From Hyphomicrobiales bacterium (GTDB taxonomy: Bacteria; Pseudomonadota; Alphaproteobacteria; Rhizobiales; Rhizobiaceae), in contig UCJU01000015.1 in assembly GCA_900472925.1 (NCBI GenBank), positions 107,338 to 171,337 of the forward strand: DNA of 64,000 nt, read 5' to 3'. This document shows positions 48,940 to 58,249 of the stretch, in pieces (positions within the stretch are counted from its first letter, which is position 1; each line of letters starts with the position of its first letter). Under the pieces are notes generated by a model. That model was not told where the DNA came from. It saw only the letters and a list, made by a program, of their open reading frames with translations, and did not search any database. The position numbers and the translations under genes were made by a program.

Positions 48940-50865
48940 TCAGAACGACTGTCCGATGCCGGCATAAATACCGAAGCTGCTTCCGCCTTCGTATTTTTGA
49001 AGGGGCATGGCAACGTCGAGACGCAAGGGGCCGAACGGTGTCGCGTAACGAATGCCTATGCCTGCGCCCGCGCGGATATCGGAAAAATCAGGCGCGAGGT
49101 TGGATGATACCACGCCTGCGTCCACGAAGGGAACGAGGCCGATGGTGTCTGTGATTTTGACGCGGGCTTCGAGCGAGCTGACAACATAGGAGCGCCCGCC
49201 AGTGGCTTCGTTTGCAGCATTATAGGGCGAAATTTCCTGATAGCTGTAGCCACGCACCGATCCGCCGCCACCCGCATAAAATCTGCGGGTCGGTGGAATA
49301 TCTTCTAGCGCACCAACACCGATCAACGCACCGGCTGCGATCTTTCCGGCCAGAACCACCTGGTCATCTGCACCAAGACCCTTATAGGCAGTCGTGGACC
49401 CCTCGATGGACGTGAAGAGGGCACCATTCAGCGCTTCATAGCTCGGTTTGGCGGAAATCGATGCGCGGAAACCTTCCGTCGGGTTCAGCTTGTCATCACG
49501 CATATCGCGCACGAATTCCAGCGGCACAGATGTCGTCAGATACCGATTGTTACCGAAGGCATCATCCGAGTCCGTCCACTCGACCTCAAGGCCTGCGGAT
49601 GCCGTGTCGTAATCGTTGAACTCATAGGCAAAGCCCGCATATCCGGTGACGGATCGCGCGTCATAGGTATCCGGATGCTCGGTCTTGGCCTTGAGACTTG
49701 CGGTAAACGTCGTCTCCGGATTGAAGATGCCAGGCTTGGTGAAGATGATACCAGCGGAATAATCCATATCCTTCACATTGGACGCTTCACCCAAGCGCGA
49801 TACTGCGCCTTCGATGCGCAACGACTCGGCCTTGCCGAACAGGTTGCGGTGGCCCCAATAGCCTTGGAGGCCGATGCCTTCGGTCGTGGAATATTGGGCG
49901 CCGACGCCGAGATAACGCTGTTTGCCTTCGGAGACTTCAATGGTCAGCGGGATCGTGCCGTTGGGGGCCAGCGTTTTTGCCTCCTTGATGGAGACGCTGG
50001 AGAAGACACCCAGTTTGCGCAGTCGGTCGGATGCTTTTCGCAGTTTTTCCGGCGAATAGGGTTCGCCACCGTTGAGGCGCGAATATTTCTGAATGAAATC
50101 CTGATCGACGGTGCGTTGGCCTTTGACAGCGACGTCGCCAAGAGGAGCAACCGGCCCGGCTTTGGCGGATAGGGTGAGGTCAACCGTGTTGTTTGCGTGG
50201 TTGGCGACAGCTTCCCTCTTCGTCAATTCGGCAAGCGGGCGGCCTTCAGCCTTCAAATCGTCTATCAACTTATTGCCGCCACGGATGATGGCGAGCGAAC
50301 CCGCATCTCCACCCGAAACCAGCCCGTATTCGGAAAGATCATGCCCGGTGACGTCACCCTCAAGTCGAACGGTTCCCAGCGTGAACACCGGCCCGGGTGT
50401 GACGTCGATCACAACTGGGATGGGGCCAGAGCGGTTGAAGGACGGGTTGGGCGGAATCGCATCGATATCCTGGCCCGCGACCGTTACCTTGACGATGCCG
50501 CCATATCGCGCGTTTTCATAAAGAGAAGCGATCAGCCTTTCGCGATCGTCCCTTGCGCGGATGATGAGGCCCAGATCTCCCGATGCAGGCTTGTCAGGTT
50601 CCGATGTCAGCAGCGAGCTGTTTTCCAAGCTCTCTTTCAGCTTTTCATCGGCACCGGGTGCGTTCAATGTGACGGTGAAGGAAACGGGGTCGAGAACCTC
50701 TTCCGTTTTGTCGTCAGAACCGAAAATGGTAATGCCGAAAATCTTGAGTGCGTAGGCATCACGGACAAAACCCGGGAAAAGCAACAGGGATGCGGTCACC
50801 GCCAATGCGGAGCCTGCCTTCCAGAACGCAATACTCTTCTTTGGGTCAGTCCGCACTATCGGCAT
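48940..50865 (-). CDS. tamA: Translocation and assembly module subunit TamA (BamA-family outer-membrane protein)
   Basis: A 641-residue Omp85-family protein. An N-terminal signal (about 15-40, GSALAVTASLLLFPGFVRDAYA) is followed by POTRA repeats to about residue 310, and a 16-strand barrel containing the conserved FYAGGGGSVRGY motif near residue 545 that marks the L6 loop. It ends GIGQSF with the C-terminal Phe used for barrel assembly. tamB is next in the operon. The start choice is not certain, as the signal peptide begins some way in. Confidence 0.93.
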   Translation of the reverse strand: MPIVRTDPKKSIAFWKAGSALAVTASLLLFPGFVRDAYALKIFGITIFGSDDKTEEVLDPVSFTVTLNAPGADEKLKESLENSSLLTSEPDKPASGDLGLIIRARDDRERLIASLYENARYGGIVKVTVAGQDIDAIPPNPSFNRSGPIPVVIDVTPGPVFTLGTVRLEGDVTGHDLSEYGLVSGGDAGSLAIIRGGNKLIDDLKAEGRPLAELTKREAVANHANNTVDLTLSAKAGPVAPLGDVAVKGQRTVDQDFIQKYSRLNGGEPYSPEKLRKASDRLRKLGVFSSVSIKEAKTLAPNGTIPLTIEVSEGKQRYLGVGAQYSTTEGIGLQGYWGHRNLFGKAESLRIEGAVSRLGEASNVKDMDYSAGIIFTKPGIFNPETTFTASLKAKTEHPDTYDARSVTGYAGFAYEFNDYDTASAGLEVEWTDSDDAFGNNRYLTTSVPLEFVRDMRDDKLNPTEGFRASISAKPSYEALNGALFTSIEGSTTAYKGLGADDQVVLAGKIAAGALIGVGALEDIPPTRRFYAGGGGSVRGYSYQEISPYNAANEATGGRSYVVSSLEARVKITDTIGLVPFVDAGVVSSNLAPDFSDIRAGAGIGIRYATPFGPLRLDVAMPLQKYEGGSSFGIYAGIGQSF

Positions 50866-50990
50866 GAGCTACTTTATGGTTGAGTATTTATTATCGGCCC
50901 TGACGGTTGACCGTCCGTTAATGCGACAGCTTAAGCATAAAAAGGTCGTTTTGGGCACCCGAAAATGTGCTTTTCCGACCAGAAACGCAA

Positions 50991-51012
50991 AAGCCCCGGC
51001 GAACCGGGGCTT
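50991..51012 (-). terminator. Terminator after the glycine-zipper lipoprotein gene
   Basis: On the minus strand AAGCCCCGG-TTCG-CCGGGGCTT: a perfect 9-bp stem with the very stable UUCG tetraloop, about 24 bases after the stop. The T run is short (TTTTG). Confidence 0.85.
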
Positions 51013-51035
51013 CGTAACGTGCCGATGTGGCGATG

Positions 51036-51287
51036 TTAGCGGCAACGTGCAGTGTAACGCTGACCGTACTGGTCGCGATAGTAGCAGTAGCCTGGCTCGG
51101 ACGCGTTACCGATGAGAGCACCACCAACGCCACCGATTGCTGCGCCGACAGCTGCGCCGCGAACGTTGCCTGTTACAGCGCCACCGATGACGGCACCGGA
51201 TACGGCACCAATGGATGCGCCCTTTTCAGTCTGCGTGCAGCCTGCAAGCGTCAAACCGACAACGGCAAAAATAATAGCCTTCTTCAT
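51036..51287 (-). CDS. Small glycine-zipper lipoprotein
   Basis: An 83-residue lipoprotein. The signal peptide ends with the lipobox LAGC (VVGLTLAGCTQTEKG); the middle is a long Gly/Ala repeat (IGGAVTGNVRGAAVGAAIGGVGGAL) of the glycine-zipper (Gly-zipper_2/YMGG-like) kind; the C-terminus is Tyr/Arg-rich with two cysteines (YCYYRDQYGQRYTARCR). Such proteins are often outer-membrane-associated, but the role is unknown. An AGAGAG site precedes the ATG. It stands alone, with its own terminator. Confidence 0.88.
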   Translation of the reverse strand: MKKAIIFAVVGLTLAGCTQTEKGASIGAVSGAVIGGAVTGNVRGAAVGAAIGGVGGALIGNASEPGYCYYRDQYGQRYTARCR

Positions 51288-51662
51288 GAACTCTCTCCAA
51301 CGTTACATACGAGCTCTATGGCTCTTTGGTAGGCGTCCCATAGGTTATCTGCGGCGACTGCTACCTCCGACCGCAACAGATATCTAACAAGTCGAATGTG
51401 TTTATGGAAGCCTCCCCTTGCAGGCTACGCCTCCCGTCCCAAATCGATTGTGCGCTAATGAACGAGGTATTGGAAGAAAAGTTCCATGCCGAATGCTCTT
51501 TGGCACGATTCAATTTTGCTCTTTGCGAAATCTCTTATAAGTCTTTTTGGAATGGTTCAAAAGTGGAGACCAATTGACGCAGATTGTCACAAACAGCGTC
51601 AAAGGGGTTGACGGTCCGGGTCGGTGGACCGACAACGGCTATCAAGAATTCTGGAGCATGGA
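51288..51662 (+). promoter_or_regulatory. Region between the lipoprotein gene and hemA
   Basis: About 375 bases that must hold divergent promoters for the lipoprotein gene and hemA. The clearest signal is an inverted repeat of 7-bp arms TTGACGC (51574-51580) and GCGTCAA (51596-51602) with a 15-base spacer, 60-90 bases before hemA. A/T-rich TATAAG at about 51536-51541 might serve as a -10 box. No FNR-type TTGAT-N4-ATCAA box is present. I see no supported gene here. Confidence 0.4.
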
Positions 51663-52880
51663 ATGGACTTCGAGGCATATTTCAAGACCGAGCTGGATGG
51701 TTTGCATTCGGAGGGTCGTTACCGCGTCTTCGCCGATCTCGAGAGACAGCAGGGCAGTTTCCCACGGGCGACCCGTTATACGGCAGATGGCCAACAGCAG
51801 GACGTCACCGTCTGGTGCTCAAACGACTATCTCGGCATGGGGCAGAACCCCAAGGTTGTCGAAGCCATGAAGGCAGCCATCGATCACTGTGGCGCGGGTG
51901 CGGGAGGCACCCGGAATATCTCTGGTACCAACCATTACCACGTCAAGCTGGAGCAGGAGCTTGCTGACCTGCATGGAAAGGAACGGGCGTTGGTCTTCAC
52001 GTCCGGTTATATTTCCAACTGGGCGACGCTGGGTACGCTTGGCCAGAAAATTCCCGGCCTCATCATCTTCTCCGATGCCTTGAACCATGCCTCCATGATC
52101 GAGGGCATTCGCTATGGCCGGTGCGAGAAGGTCATCTGGAAGCACAATGACCTTGAAGACCTCGAAGCCAAGCTGAAGGCGGCAGATCCTGCAGCGCCGA
52201 AGCTGATTGCATTCGAATCGGTGTACTCGATGGATGGCGATATTTCGCCCATCAAGGAAATCTGCGATCTGGCCGACGCATACGGCGCTATGACCTATCT
52301 TGATGAAGTGCATGCGGTCGGCATGTACGGTCCACGTGGCGGCGGAATCGCCGAACGCGAAGACCTTATGGATCGTCTGACGATCATCGAGGGCACATTG
52401 GGCAAAGCATTCGGCGTGATGGGCGGTTACATCGCGGCGTCTGCGGCACTTTGCGATTTCATCCGCTCTTTCTCGTCCGGGTTCATTTTCACGACAGCGA
52501 TACCGCCATCGCTTGCGGCTGGTGCGGTCGCCTCCATCCAGCATCTGAAAGCGAGCCCTTTCGAGCGCGCCCGTCATCAAGAGCGCGTGCGCACGCTTCG
52601 TTCGATGCTGGATGCCAGCGGCATTCCGCATCTGCACAACCCCAGCCACATCGTGCCCGTGATGGTGGGCGATGCCGCCAAGTGCAAATGGATTTCGGAC
52701 ATTCTGCTCGATGACCACGGTGTCTATGTTCAGCCGATCAACTACCCGACGGTACCGCGCAAGACCGAGCGGCTGCGCATTACGCCGACACCGCTACACA
52801 GCGATGCCGATCTGGAACAGTTGGTGGGGGCGCTGCATATGCTCTGGTCGCGTTGTGCGCTTGCCAGAGCCGTCGCCTGA
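51663..52880 (+). CDS. hemA: 5-Aminolevulinate synthase
   Basis: The PLP-dependent enzyme that condenses glycine with succinyl-CoA, first step of C4 (Shemin) heme synthesis in alphaproteobacteria. 405 residues. It starts [21 protein letters not shown]; the PLP lysine is Lys248 in [13 protein letters not shown], and [10 protein letters not shown] and [10 protein letters not shown] lie before it. The length is exactly the usual 405 with the ATG at 51663, preceded by TGGAG. The SucAB/SucCD genes elsewhere in the window make its substrate. Confidence 0.98.
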   Translation: MDFEAYFKTELDGLHSEGRYRVFADLERQQGSFPRATRYTADGQQQDVTVWCSNDYLGMGQNPKVVEAMKAAIDHCGAGAGGTRNISGTNHYHVKLEQELADLHGKERALVFTSGYISNWATLGTLGQKIPGLIIFSDALNHASMIEGIRYGRCEKVIWKHNDLEDLEAKLKAADPAAPKLIAFESVYSMDGDISPIKEICDLADAYGAMTYLDEVHAVGMYGPRGGGIAEREDLMDRLTIIEGTLGKAFGVMGGYIAASAALCDFIRSFSSGFIFTTAIPPSLAAGAVASIQHLKASPFERARHQERVRTLRSMLDASGIPHLHNPSHIVPVMVGDAAKCKWISDILLDDHGVYVQPINYPTVPRKTERLRITPTPLHSDADLEQLVGALHMLWSRCALARAVA

Positions 52881-52904
52881 TATCTGTTGAAAATAATGCG
52901 TTTG

Positions 52905-52937
52905 AGGTCGCGGCTTTTGCAAGCCGCGACCTTTTTT
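52905..52937. terminator. Terminator between hemA and zinT
   Basis: A perfect 12-bp stem (AGGTCGCGGCTT / AAGCCGCGACCT) with a TTGC loop and a run of T on the plus strand; it ends hemA and may serve the convergent zinT too. Confidence 0.93.
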
Positions 52938-52946
52938 ATATGTCTA

Positions 52947-53618
52947 TCAGTGTTCGAGCATTTCGTGCACGATCTCTTTCGCATCGAGAGATGCGGGATA
53001 ATATGTCGGCCAGTTGCTGAGTTCCTGAAGAACAGCGCTGCGGTCATTGCCCCAGAAAAGGTGATAGTGACCGGCTTTGGCCGGTGCGATGGTGTGGTCG
53101 CTGAACTGGATGAATTCCGGAGCAGCTGCTTCGCCACTGCTCTTCTTGAAGATGTAGCGAACCCCGCGATTGCCCTTTTTGTACGTCAGGATTTCAAAGC
53201 CATCTGAGACGTATTTGGCTTCTGTCGGCTTACCATCACGAAAGAAGGTAACGGTATCGCCTTTGATGACAATTCGGTTGACGTCTGTTTTGTAGCCGGT
53301 CGCGTATTCGTCGCGATAATCCTTCGCGCTCTTGCCGCCCTCCTTAGTCTTGCGCGCCATAACGGGGTCGAGGGAGCCATCAAGGAGATAGGGATAGACG
53401 GACTGCCAGTCACCTTCCCAATCGGAAAGTGTGCGTGGCTCGATCTGGCTATCCTTGAAATAGCCCTTGTAGATCTCCTTGGAATCTTCGGAGTGATCAT
53501 GCGAGTGGGAGTGAGAATGCTCCTTGGAAGGCGCTTCGGTTGCCTGCGCGGTCGTGGTCAGCGCCGAAAGAAAAGCGGTTCCAACGGTCAAGGCCAGGGC
53601 GTGTTTGGTGATCTTCAT
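52947..53618 (-). CDS. zinT: Periplasmic zinc/metal-binding protein ZinT
   Basis: A 223-residue periplasmic protein of the ZinT/YodA family, which supplies zinc under limitation, often to ZnuA. The signal peptide ends near AQA (residues 1-26), a His-rich stretch HSHSHSHDH follows (about 34-43), and the lipocalin-like ZinT domain has GYFKDSQIEPRTLSDWEGDWQSVYPYLLDG, then the metal-site residues in HYHLFWGN. It ends KEIVHEMLEH. The perfect palindrome at 53649-53674 just upstream looks like a Zur operator. The gene is convergent with hemA. Confidence 0.94.
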   Translation of the reverse strand: MKITKHALALTVGTAFLSALTTTAQATEAPSKEHSHSHSHDHSEDSKEIYKGYFKDSQIEPRTLSDWEGDWQSVYPYLLDGSLDPVMARKTKEGGKSAKDYRDEYATGYKTDVNRIVIKGDTVTFFRDGKPTEAKYVSDGFEILTYKKGNRGVRYIFKKSSGEAAAPEFIQFSDHTIAPAKAGHYHLFWGNDRSAVLQELSNWPTYYPASLDAKEIVHEMLEH

Positions 53619-53648
53619 GCATTCCTCACTTCATCATAATTTTCGAGT

Positions 53649-53674
53649 ACATGTAATGTAATTACATTACATGT
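53649..53674. promoter_or_regulatory. Perfect 26-bp palindrome upstream of zinT (putative Zur box)
   Basis: The half-site ACATGTAATGTAA (53649-53661) is followed directly by its exact reverse complement TTACATTACATGT (53662-53674). It lies 31 bases before the zinT start. Zur regulates zinT in related bacteria, and the A/T-rich GTAAT..ATTAC core fits Zur-type sites. Confidence 0.75.
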
Positions 53675-53793
53675 CGGGCATAGCGGTATTTTTGAAGGTG
53701 GGCAATGCTGCATTCTCTCGAGTGGGGATTTTTGACGCAGTTTTTCGTCACGCCATTGTAGACGGCGCCCGCAATGGCAACTTAGTCAGTCTC

Positions 53794-54993
53794 TCAGGCG
53801 GCTTTTTGCTTTTGAAGCACGGCTTCCTGCGCATAGGCGCGTGCCTGCGCATCCGCTTCAAGCACGGCTTCGATCGTCTGCGCCGACTGGCCATTGTTCA
53901 TTCGATCCATGACGATCTCGACGATATCGGCCATGTCGAGGAAGCCGATTGCGCCATCGACAAAGGCGTGGAAGGCGGTCTCGTCCGCTGCATTGAGGAC
54001 AGCGCCTTGCGCGCCGCCACGTTCCAGCGCGGTTCTGGCAAGCCGTAAAGCAGGAAAGCGAACTTCGTCGGGCGCTTCGAAATCGAGTCTTGCGAGTTTG
54101 GTAAAATCCAGCCGCTCCACGTCGATCTCACCTCTGGCAGGATAGGTCAGAGCGTAGGAGATGGCGGTGCGCATATCGGGGCAACCAAGCTGGGCAATGA
54201 CCGATCCATCCGTGTAGGCCACCATCGAGTGAATGATCGATTGGGGATGAATAACGACTTCGATCTGGCTCGGCTCAAGATCGAAGAGATATTTCGCCTC
54301 GATCATTTCCAGCGCCTTGTTGAACATGGACGCGCTGCCGATGGAAACCTTCAGGCCCATCGACCAGTTCGGGTGAGCGCGGGCTGTCTCTGCGGTAACC
54401 CCCGCCATCTGTTCGCGGCTGAAGGTGCGAAACGGACCACCGGATGCCGTCAGGATGATGCGCTCGACATTGGCTTTATTCGCTGGCTCAAGGCATTGGA
54501 AAATAGCGCTGTGCTCGCTGTCTACGGGGATCAGCTTGCCACCACCCTGAGATACGCTTCTCAGAAAGACGTCTCCGGCAGAAACCAGACATTCCTTGTT
54601 GGCCAGCGCGATATTGGCACCACGCTTCGCGGCCGTCAGCGTTGGTTCAAGGCCCGGCGTTCCGGCAATCGCAGCCATAACCCAGTCGGCCTCCATTTCG
54701 GCTGCTTCCTGCAAGCCGCTGCGACCTGCCGCGACCTTGATGTCACTGCCCGCCAAGGCATCCTTGAGAGCTTGATAATTGTCGTCTTCCGATGTGACCG
54801 CCAGTTTGGCACCCAGGGAACGGGCCTGCTCGGCCAGCAAGGTGACGTTTCCCGCGCCGGTCAGAGCCATGACATCGAACCGTTCGCGTCCGCCCAGCTG
54901 ACCGATGACATCCAGCGTACTTGTCCCGATGGAACCCGTGGAGCCGAGGACGGTCAGTTTTTTGGGTAAGGTGGAGCCCTGGGCGTGTGTCAT
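53794..54993 (-). CDS. dxr: 1-Deoxy-D-xylulose 5-phosphate reductoisomerase
   Basis: Second step of the MEP isoprenoid pathway: NADPH-dependent rearrangement of DXP to MEP. 399 residues. The NADPH fold is LTVLGSTGSIGTSTLDV near the start; IPVDSEHSAIFQCL holds metal-ligand and substrate residues, and the segment from ILTASGGPFR to HPNWSMGLKVSIGSASMFNK is the strictly conserved family signature. The ATG at 54993 fits; the frame is open upstream. It stands alone, with zinT 175 bases downstream on the same strand. Confidence 0.97.
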   Translation of the reverse strand: MTHAQGSTLPKKLTVLGSTGSIGTSTLDVIGQLGGRERFDVMALTGAGNVTLLAEQARSLGAKLAVTSEDDNYQALKDALAGSDIKVAAGRSGLQEAAEMEADWVMAAIAGTPGLEPTLTAAKRGANIALANKECLVSAGDVFLRSVSQGGGKLIPVDSEHSAIFQCLEPANKANVERIILTASGGPFRTFSREQMAGVTAETARAHPNWSMGLKVSIGSASMFNKALEMIEAKYLFDLEPSQIEVVIHPQSIIHSMVAYTDGSVIAQLGCPDMRTAISYALTYPARGEIDVERLDFTKLARLDFEAPDEVRFPALRLARTALERGGAQGAVLNAADETAFHAFVDGAIGFLDMADIVEIVMDRMNNGQSAQTIEAVLEADAQARAYAQEAVLQKQKAA

Positions 54994-55125
54994 ATCAATC
55001 CGGTTTTTCTCAAATATGTCAGTGATGGCTCTACAAGCGAAAGACGGGCATAACAAGAAGGTTGCTGACTATTGTCTTTGCCCTGCGCCACCCGCATATT
55101 CCAGCTCTTCAGGTAAGGAAGTAGC

Positions 55126-55818
55126 ATGCGGCGTTTTTTTGTTTCAAGCGGCTGGATTTTAGCAGCGACCTTCGTTCTGGTACTGGTCCTCATTCCTTTC
55201 GACCCCATGATCTCACAACGCGCACAAGCCCTTCCAGGCTCCATTGTCGGCTTCAACAAAGCCATCACGGACTTCGGAACGTTTCGCTGGATGCTCTACA
55301 GCACCGGCCTTCTGGCCATAGCTGCCTATGTCGGCGCCCGTGTGCTGACGAGCCAGTCCTATGCCAGTCGGATCAAGACGGCCTGGAGATTGTTGCTCTA
55401 TTTCTTTTTGACCATCGGCACGGCCAGCATTCTGGTTCATTTGCTGAAATTCGTGATCGGGCGTGCCAGGCCGGAATTGCTGATCGATATGGGCGCTTAT
55501 AGTCTGACGCCGTTTACCGGCGACAACCTTTATGAGAGTTTTCCCTCCGGCCACTCGGCGGCAGCGGGCTCCTTCTTTGGTGCCTTCATGATGCTGATGC
55601 CACGGTTTCGCTTCGTCTTCATGGGGCTGGCGCTGGTGATCGGGGTGTCACGGGTTATTGTCGGTGCGCATTATCCCAGTGACGTGGCGGCGGGTCTGCT
55701 TTTGGGAACGTGGACGGCGATGGCCTTCGCCTTTATCTTCGCGCGTTCGCAATGGCTTTTTCATTTCGACATGCAGGGCTGGCCTCACCCTAAAAACGTA
55801 CCGTCTTCCGCAACGTAA
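55126..55818 (+). CDS. PAP2-superfamily membrane phosphatase
   Basis: A 230-residue membrane phosphatase with about six helices. The three-part phosphatase signature is complete: KFVIGRARP (about 108-116), FPSGHSAAAGSF (about 139-150) and SRVIVGAHYPSDVAAG. Substrates of such enzymes include phosphatidate, undecaprenyl pyrophosphate and lipid A; in Rhizobium related proteins (LpxE type) remove lipid A 1-phosphate. Which applies here cannot be read from sequence. AAGGAAG precedes the ATG. The FAD monooxygenase gene follows 24 bp on. Confidence 0.9.
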   Translation: MRRFFVSSGWILAATFVLVLVLIPFDPMISQRAQALPGSIVGFNKAITDFGTFRWMLYSTGLLAIAAYVGARVLTSQSYASRIKTAWRLLLYFFLTIGTASILVHLLKFVIGRARPELLIDMGAYSLTPFTGDNLYESFPSGHSAAAGSFFGAFMMLMPRFRFVFMGLALVIGVSRVIVGAHYPSDVAAGLLLGTWTAMAFAFIFARSQWLFHFDMQGWPHPKNVPSSAT

Positions 55819-55842
55819 GCGGTCGCGATTGGGGGATCGTCA

Positions 55843-57075
55843 ATGGAAAGCACAGACACTGCAGCAGTCACTTCCATAAAAACAACGGTTGCAATCGCGG
55901 GCGGTGGGCCTGCTGGCATGATGCTTGGTCTGCTTCTGGCGCGCGCCAATGTGGATGTGGTGGTCATCGAGAAGCATCCCGATTTTCTCCGGGACTTTCG
56001 TGGTGATACGATCCACCCGTCAACACTTGCGATCATCGAGCAGCTGGGTTTCATCAAGGAGTTTCTCGGGCTGCCGCACACGAAGGCGGAAAAGCTCCAT
56101 GCGCAAATCGGCGATCAGCACATAACGATTGCCGACTTTTCCTGGTTGCCGGTCAACAACCGCTTCATCGCTTTCATGCCGCAATGGGATTTTCTGAATT
56201 TCATTGCCGGGAAGGCAGGGCAATTCGAGAATTTTCGTCTTTTGATGAACGCGCCTGTCATCGAGTTGATCCGGCAAGGTGATAGGGTCGGAGGTCTTCG
56301 TGTCGAGACACCGCATGGGCCGCTCACCATCGAAGCTGATCTGGTCGTTGGCGCCGATGGGCGAAATTCGGTCGTTCGGGAAAAGGCCGGTTTGGAAATA
56401 CAGCGTTTCGGTGTCCCTACGGAAGTTGTCTGGATGCGCCTGTCCAAAAAAGCTGGTGATCCGACCCAGACCATGGGTCATGCGGGTCCCCAGCAGGGCT
56501 TCGTGCTGATTGATCGTGGCGATTACTGGCAATGCGGCTACGTGGTTCGCAAGGGTGCCTTCGCGGAGATGAAGGCCAAAGGATTGGAAACCTTCCGTGA
56601 AAAGGTCGCCGAAGTCTCTCCGTTGCCGCGCGACCGTTTGTCGGAAATCGCAAGTTGGGATGATGTTAGTTTATTGACGGTGCGCATCGACCGGCTGAAA
56701 CAGTGGTGGAAGCCGGGCGTCATCTGCATCGGGGATGCGGCCCACGCGATGTCGCCGATTGGCGGCGTGGGCGTCAACCTTGCCATTCAGGATGCGGTTG
56801 CGACTGCAAATGTGCTTATCCCGGCGCTGGCATCCGGGCGATCAATAGCTGATGCAGACCTTATTGCCATCGAAAAGCGCCGGTCCTTTCCGACCAAGGC
56901 AACACAGCGTCTGCAACTGATGATGCGCAGCCGAAATAAAAAGGATCAGGCGAATGCGAAGCGGGCAAAAGGACCGCCTGCTTTCGTGCTTGCCATCATG
57001 CGATTTCCCTTGCTGGCACATCTGGCTGGAAGGCTGATCGGTCTCGGCTTTCGGCGGGAAAAGCTTCGCTCTTGA
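55843..57075 (+). CDS. FAD-dependent monooxygenase (PHBH-fold, UbiH/aromatic hydroxylase-like)
   Basis: A 410-residue flavoprotein. The FAD/NAD fold AIAGGGPAGMMLGLLLARA with VIEKH (about 17-45) opens it, and the DG motif GADGRNSVVRE (about 170) and GDAAHAMSPIGGVGVNLAIQDA (about 295) complete the class A flavoprotein monooxygenase set. The substrate is unknown. About 70 C-terminal residues are basic. GGGGGA precedes the ATG. It may share an operon with the PAP2 gene and it ends 7 bp from the convergent glycosyltransferase unit. Confidence 0.87.
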   Translation: MESTDTAAVTSIKTTVAIAGGGPAGMMLGLLLARANVDVVVIEKHPDFLRDFRGDTIHPSTLAIIEQLGFIKEFLGLPHTKAEKLHAQIGDQHITIADFSWLPVNNRFIAFMPQWDFLNFIAGKAGQFENFRLLMNAPVIELIRQGDRVGGLRVETPHGPLTIEADLVVGADGRNSVVREKAGLEIQRFGVPTEVVWMRLSKKAGDPTQTMGHAGPQQGFVLIDRGDYWQCGYVVRKGAFAEMKAKGLETFREKVAEVSPLPRDRLSEIASWDDVSLLTVRIDRLKQWWKPGVICIGDAAHAMSPIGGVGVNLAIQDAVATANVLIPALASGRSIADADLIAIEKRRSFPTKATQRLQLMMRSRNKKDQANAKRAKGPPAFVLAIMRFPLLAHLAGRLIGLGFRREKLRS

Positions 57076-57082
57076 GGCCAGA

Positions 57083-58249
57083 CTATCGCTCGTCATAAAG
57101 ACGGCGCAATATTCTCGCTGTGCCGGTTGCTCCGTCCAGATCGAGATCGATGCTCTCAGGTGCTGGTAATCTCAGCGCCTGGCTTATGGCATCGGCCATG
57201 GACTGCGGTGATATCGCGCTTTCAGCGAGCACATGGGCCAAGCCCAGTCTGGCGAGGCGTGAGGCACGTTCACCTTGCTCGGTTTCCCCGCCAGCGGCAA
57301 AGGGAATGAGAAGCGAACGGCATTTTGCCTGCAGGATATCGCAGACCGTATTGTAACCCGCCTGCGAGATGGACAGTTTTGCACCGGAGAGAAGGCTTGC
57401 AAAATCCTTGCGAAAACGGAAGACCGAAATCCCCTCGCCAGCCTGCGCGGAAATGTCATCGAAATTGGCCTGCGGCATGTTCGGCCCGGTGATGAAGCAC
57501 CAGCTTTTGATGTCCGAGATCATCGGGGCTGCTTCCAGTGCAGCACGAATGAGGGCTGCACCCACTGCGCCGCCGCCTGCGGAAACCACGGCGTCGAAAC
57601 GGTCCTGCGGTGGGTTCGGCTTTGCGGCTGCGACAAGGCCAGTATAGACGATCCGCTGGCTGATCTGGTCTGCTAAGGGAAATGTCTCCTCCAGCCGCAC
57701 GAAATTTGGATCGCCATGGACGAGGACGGCATCGAAGTGCTTTTTGACGAGCGTAATCGTTTCCTCATCGCGGCCGGGTTTTGCGCGCTCCTGCAGGATA
57801 TCGCGCAGCGACGTCATCACCAGCGGTCGCTCGAGGCTATGCTCTATGGCGCTCAAAAGCGGCATGAGTTCAAAACGCACCTGCCTGCGGCCAAAGGGAA
57901 ACGCCTCGATAATGACGATGTCCGGTTTTGCGCCTTGGTAGGCACCGAGAAGCATGCTGGTCCTGTTATCCTTGAAAGCATCATCGACTGGCTGGCCGGT
58001 CGCATCCATCAGACCGGAAAAACTGCCATCGCTGACAGCGATCGGGGGCAGTTCGATGTGGCGAATGCCTTCACCGGGAAATCCCGGGACCGGTGTGCCG
58101 CCGGTGACGAGCGTGACGTCGAAACCGTCTTCCACCAGCGCGCGTGCGATCCGGCTTGCGCGGGCGATGTGACCGATGCCGAGGAGGTGTTGTACGTAGA
58201 AAAAGACGCGAGGGGCGGATGTAGCGGCGTTCAAAGGGGCTTCTCCCAT
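57083..58249 (-). CDS. Predicted glycosyltransferase, MurG/GT28-like (COG4671 type)
   Basis: A 388-residue protein I place among predicted GT28-like glycosyltransferases. The N-terminal GIGHIARASRIARALVEDG loop matches the MurG-type G-x-G-H pattern, and the C-terminal half has LSISQAGYNTVCDIL (about 305-320) plus a segment resembling nucleotide-sugar binding (IPFAAGGETEQGERASRLARLG). The gene overlaps the preceding GT4 by 19 bp and is last of the three. It is a paralogue of 59519-60826, sharing the GHxxR and GYNTVC-I-L motifs. Donor and acceptor are unknown. Confidence 0.82.
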   Translation of the reverse strand: MGEAPLNAATSAPRVFFYVQHLLGIGHIARASRIARALVEDGFDVTLVTGGTPVPGFPGEGIRHIELPPIAVSDGSFSGLMDATGQPVDDAFKDNRTSMLLGAYQGAKPDIVIIEAFPFGRRQVRFELMPLLSAIEHSLERPLVMTSLRDILQERAKPGRDEETITLVKKHFDAVLVHGDPNFVRLEETFPLADQISQRIVYTGLVAAAKPNPPQDRFDAVVSAGGGAVGAALIRAALEAAPMISDIKSWCFITGPNMPQANFDDISAQAGEGISVFRFRKDFASLLSGAKLSISQAGYNTVCDILQAKCRSLLIPFAAGGETEQGERASRLARLGLAHVLAESAISPQSMADAISQALRLPAPESIDLDLDGATGTARILRRLYDER

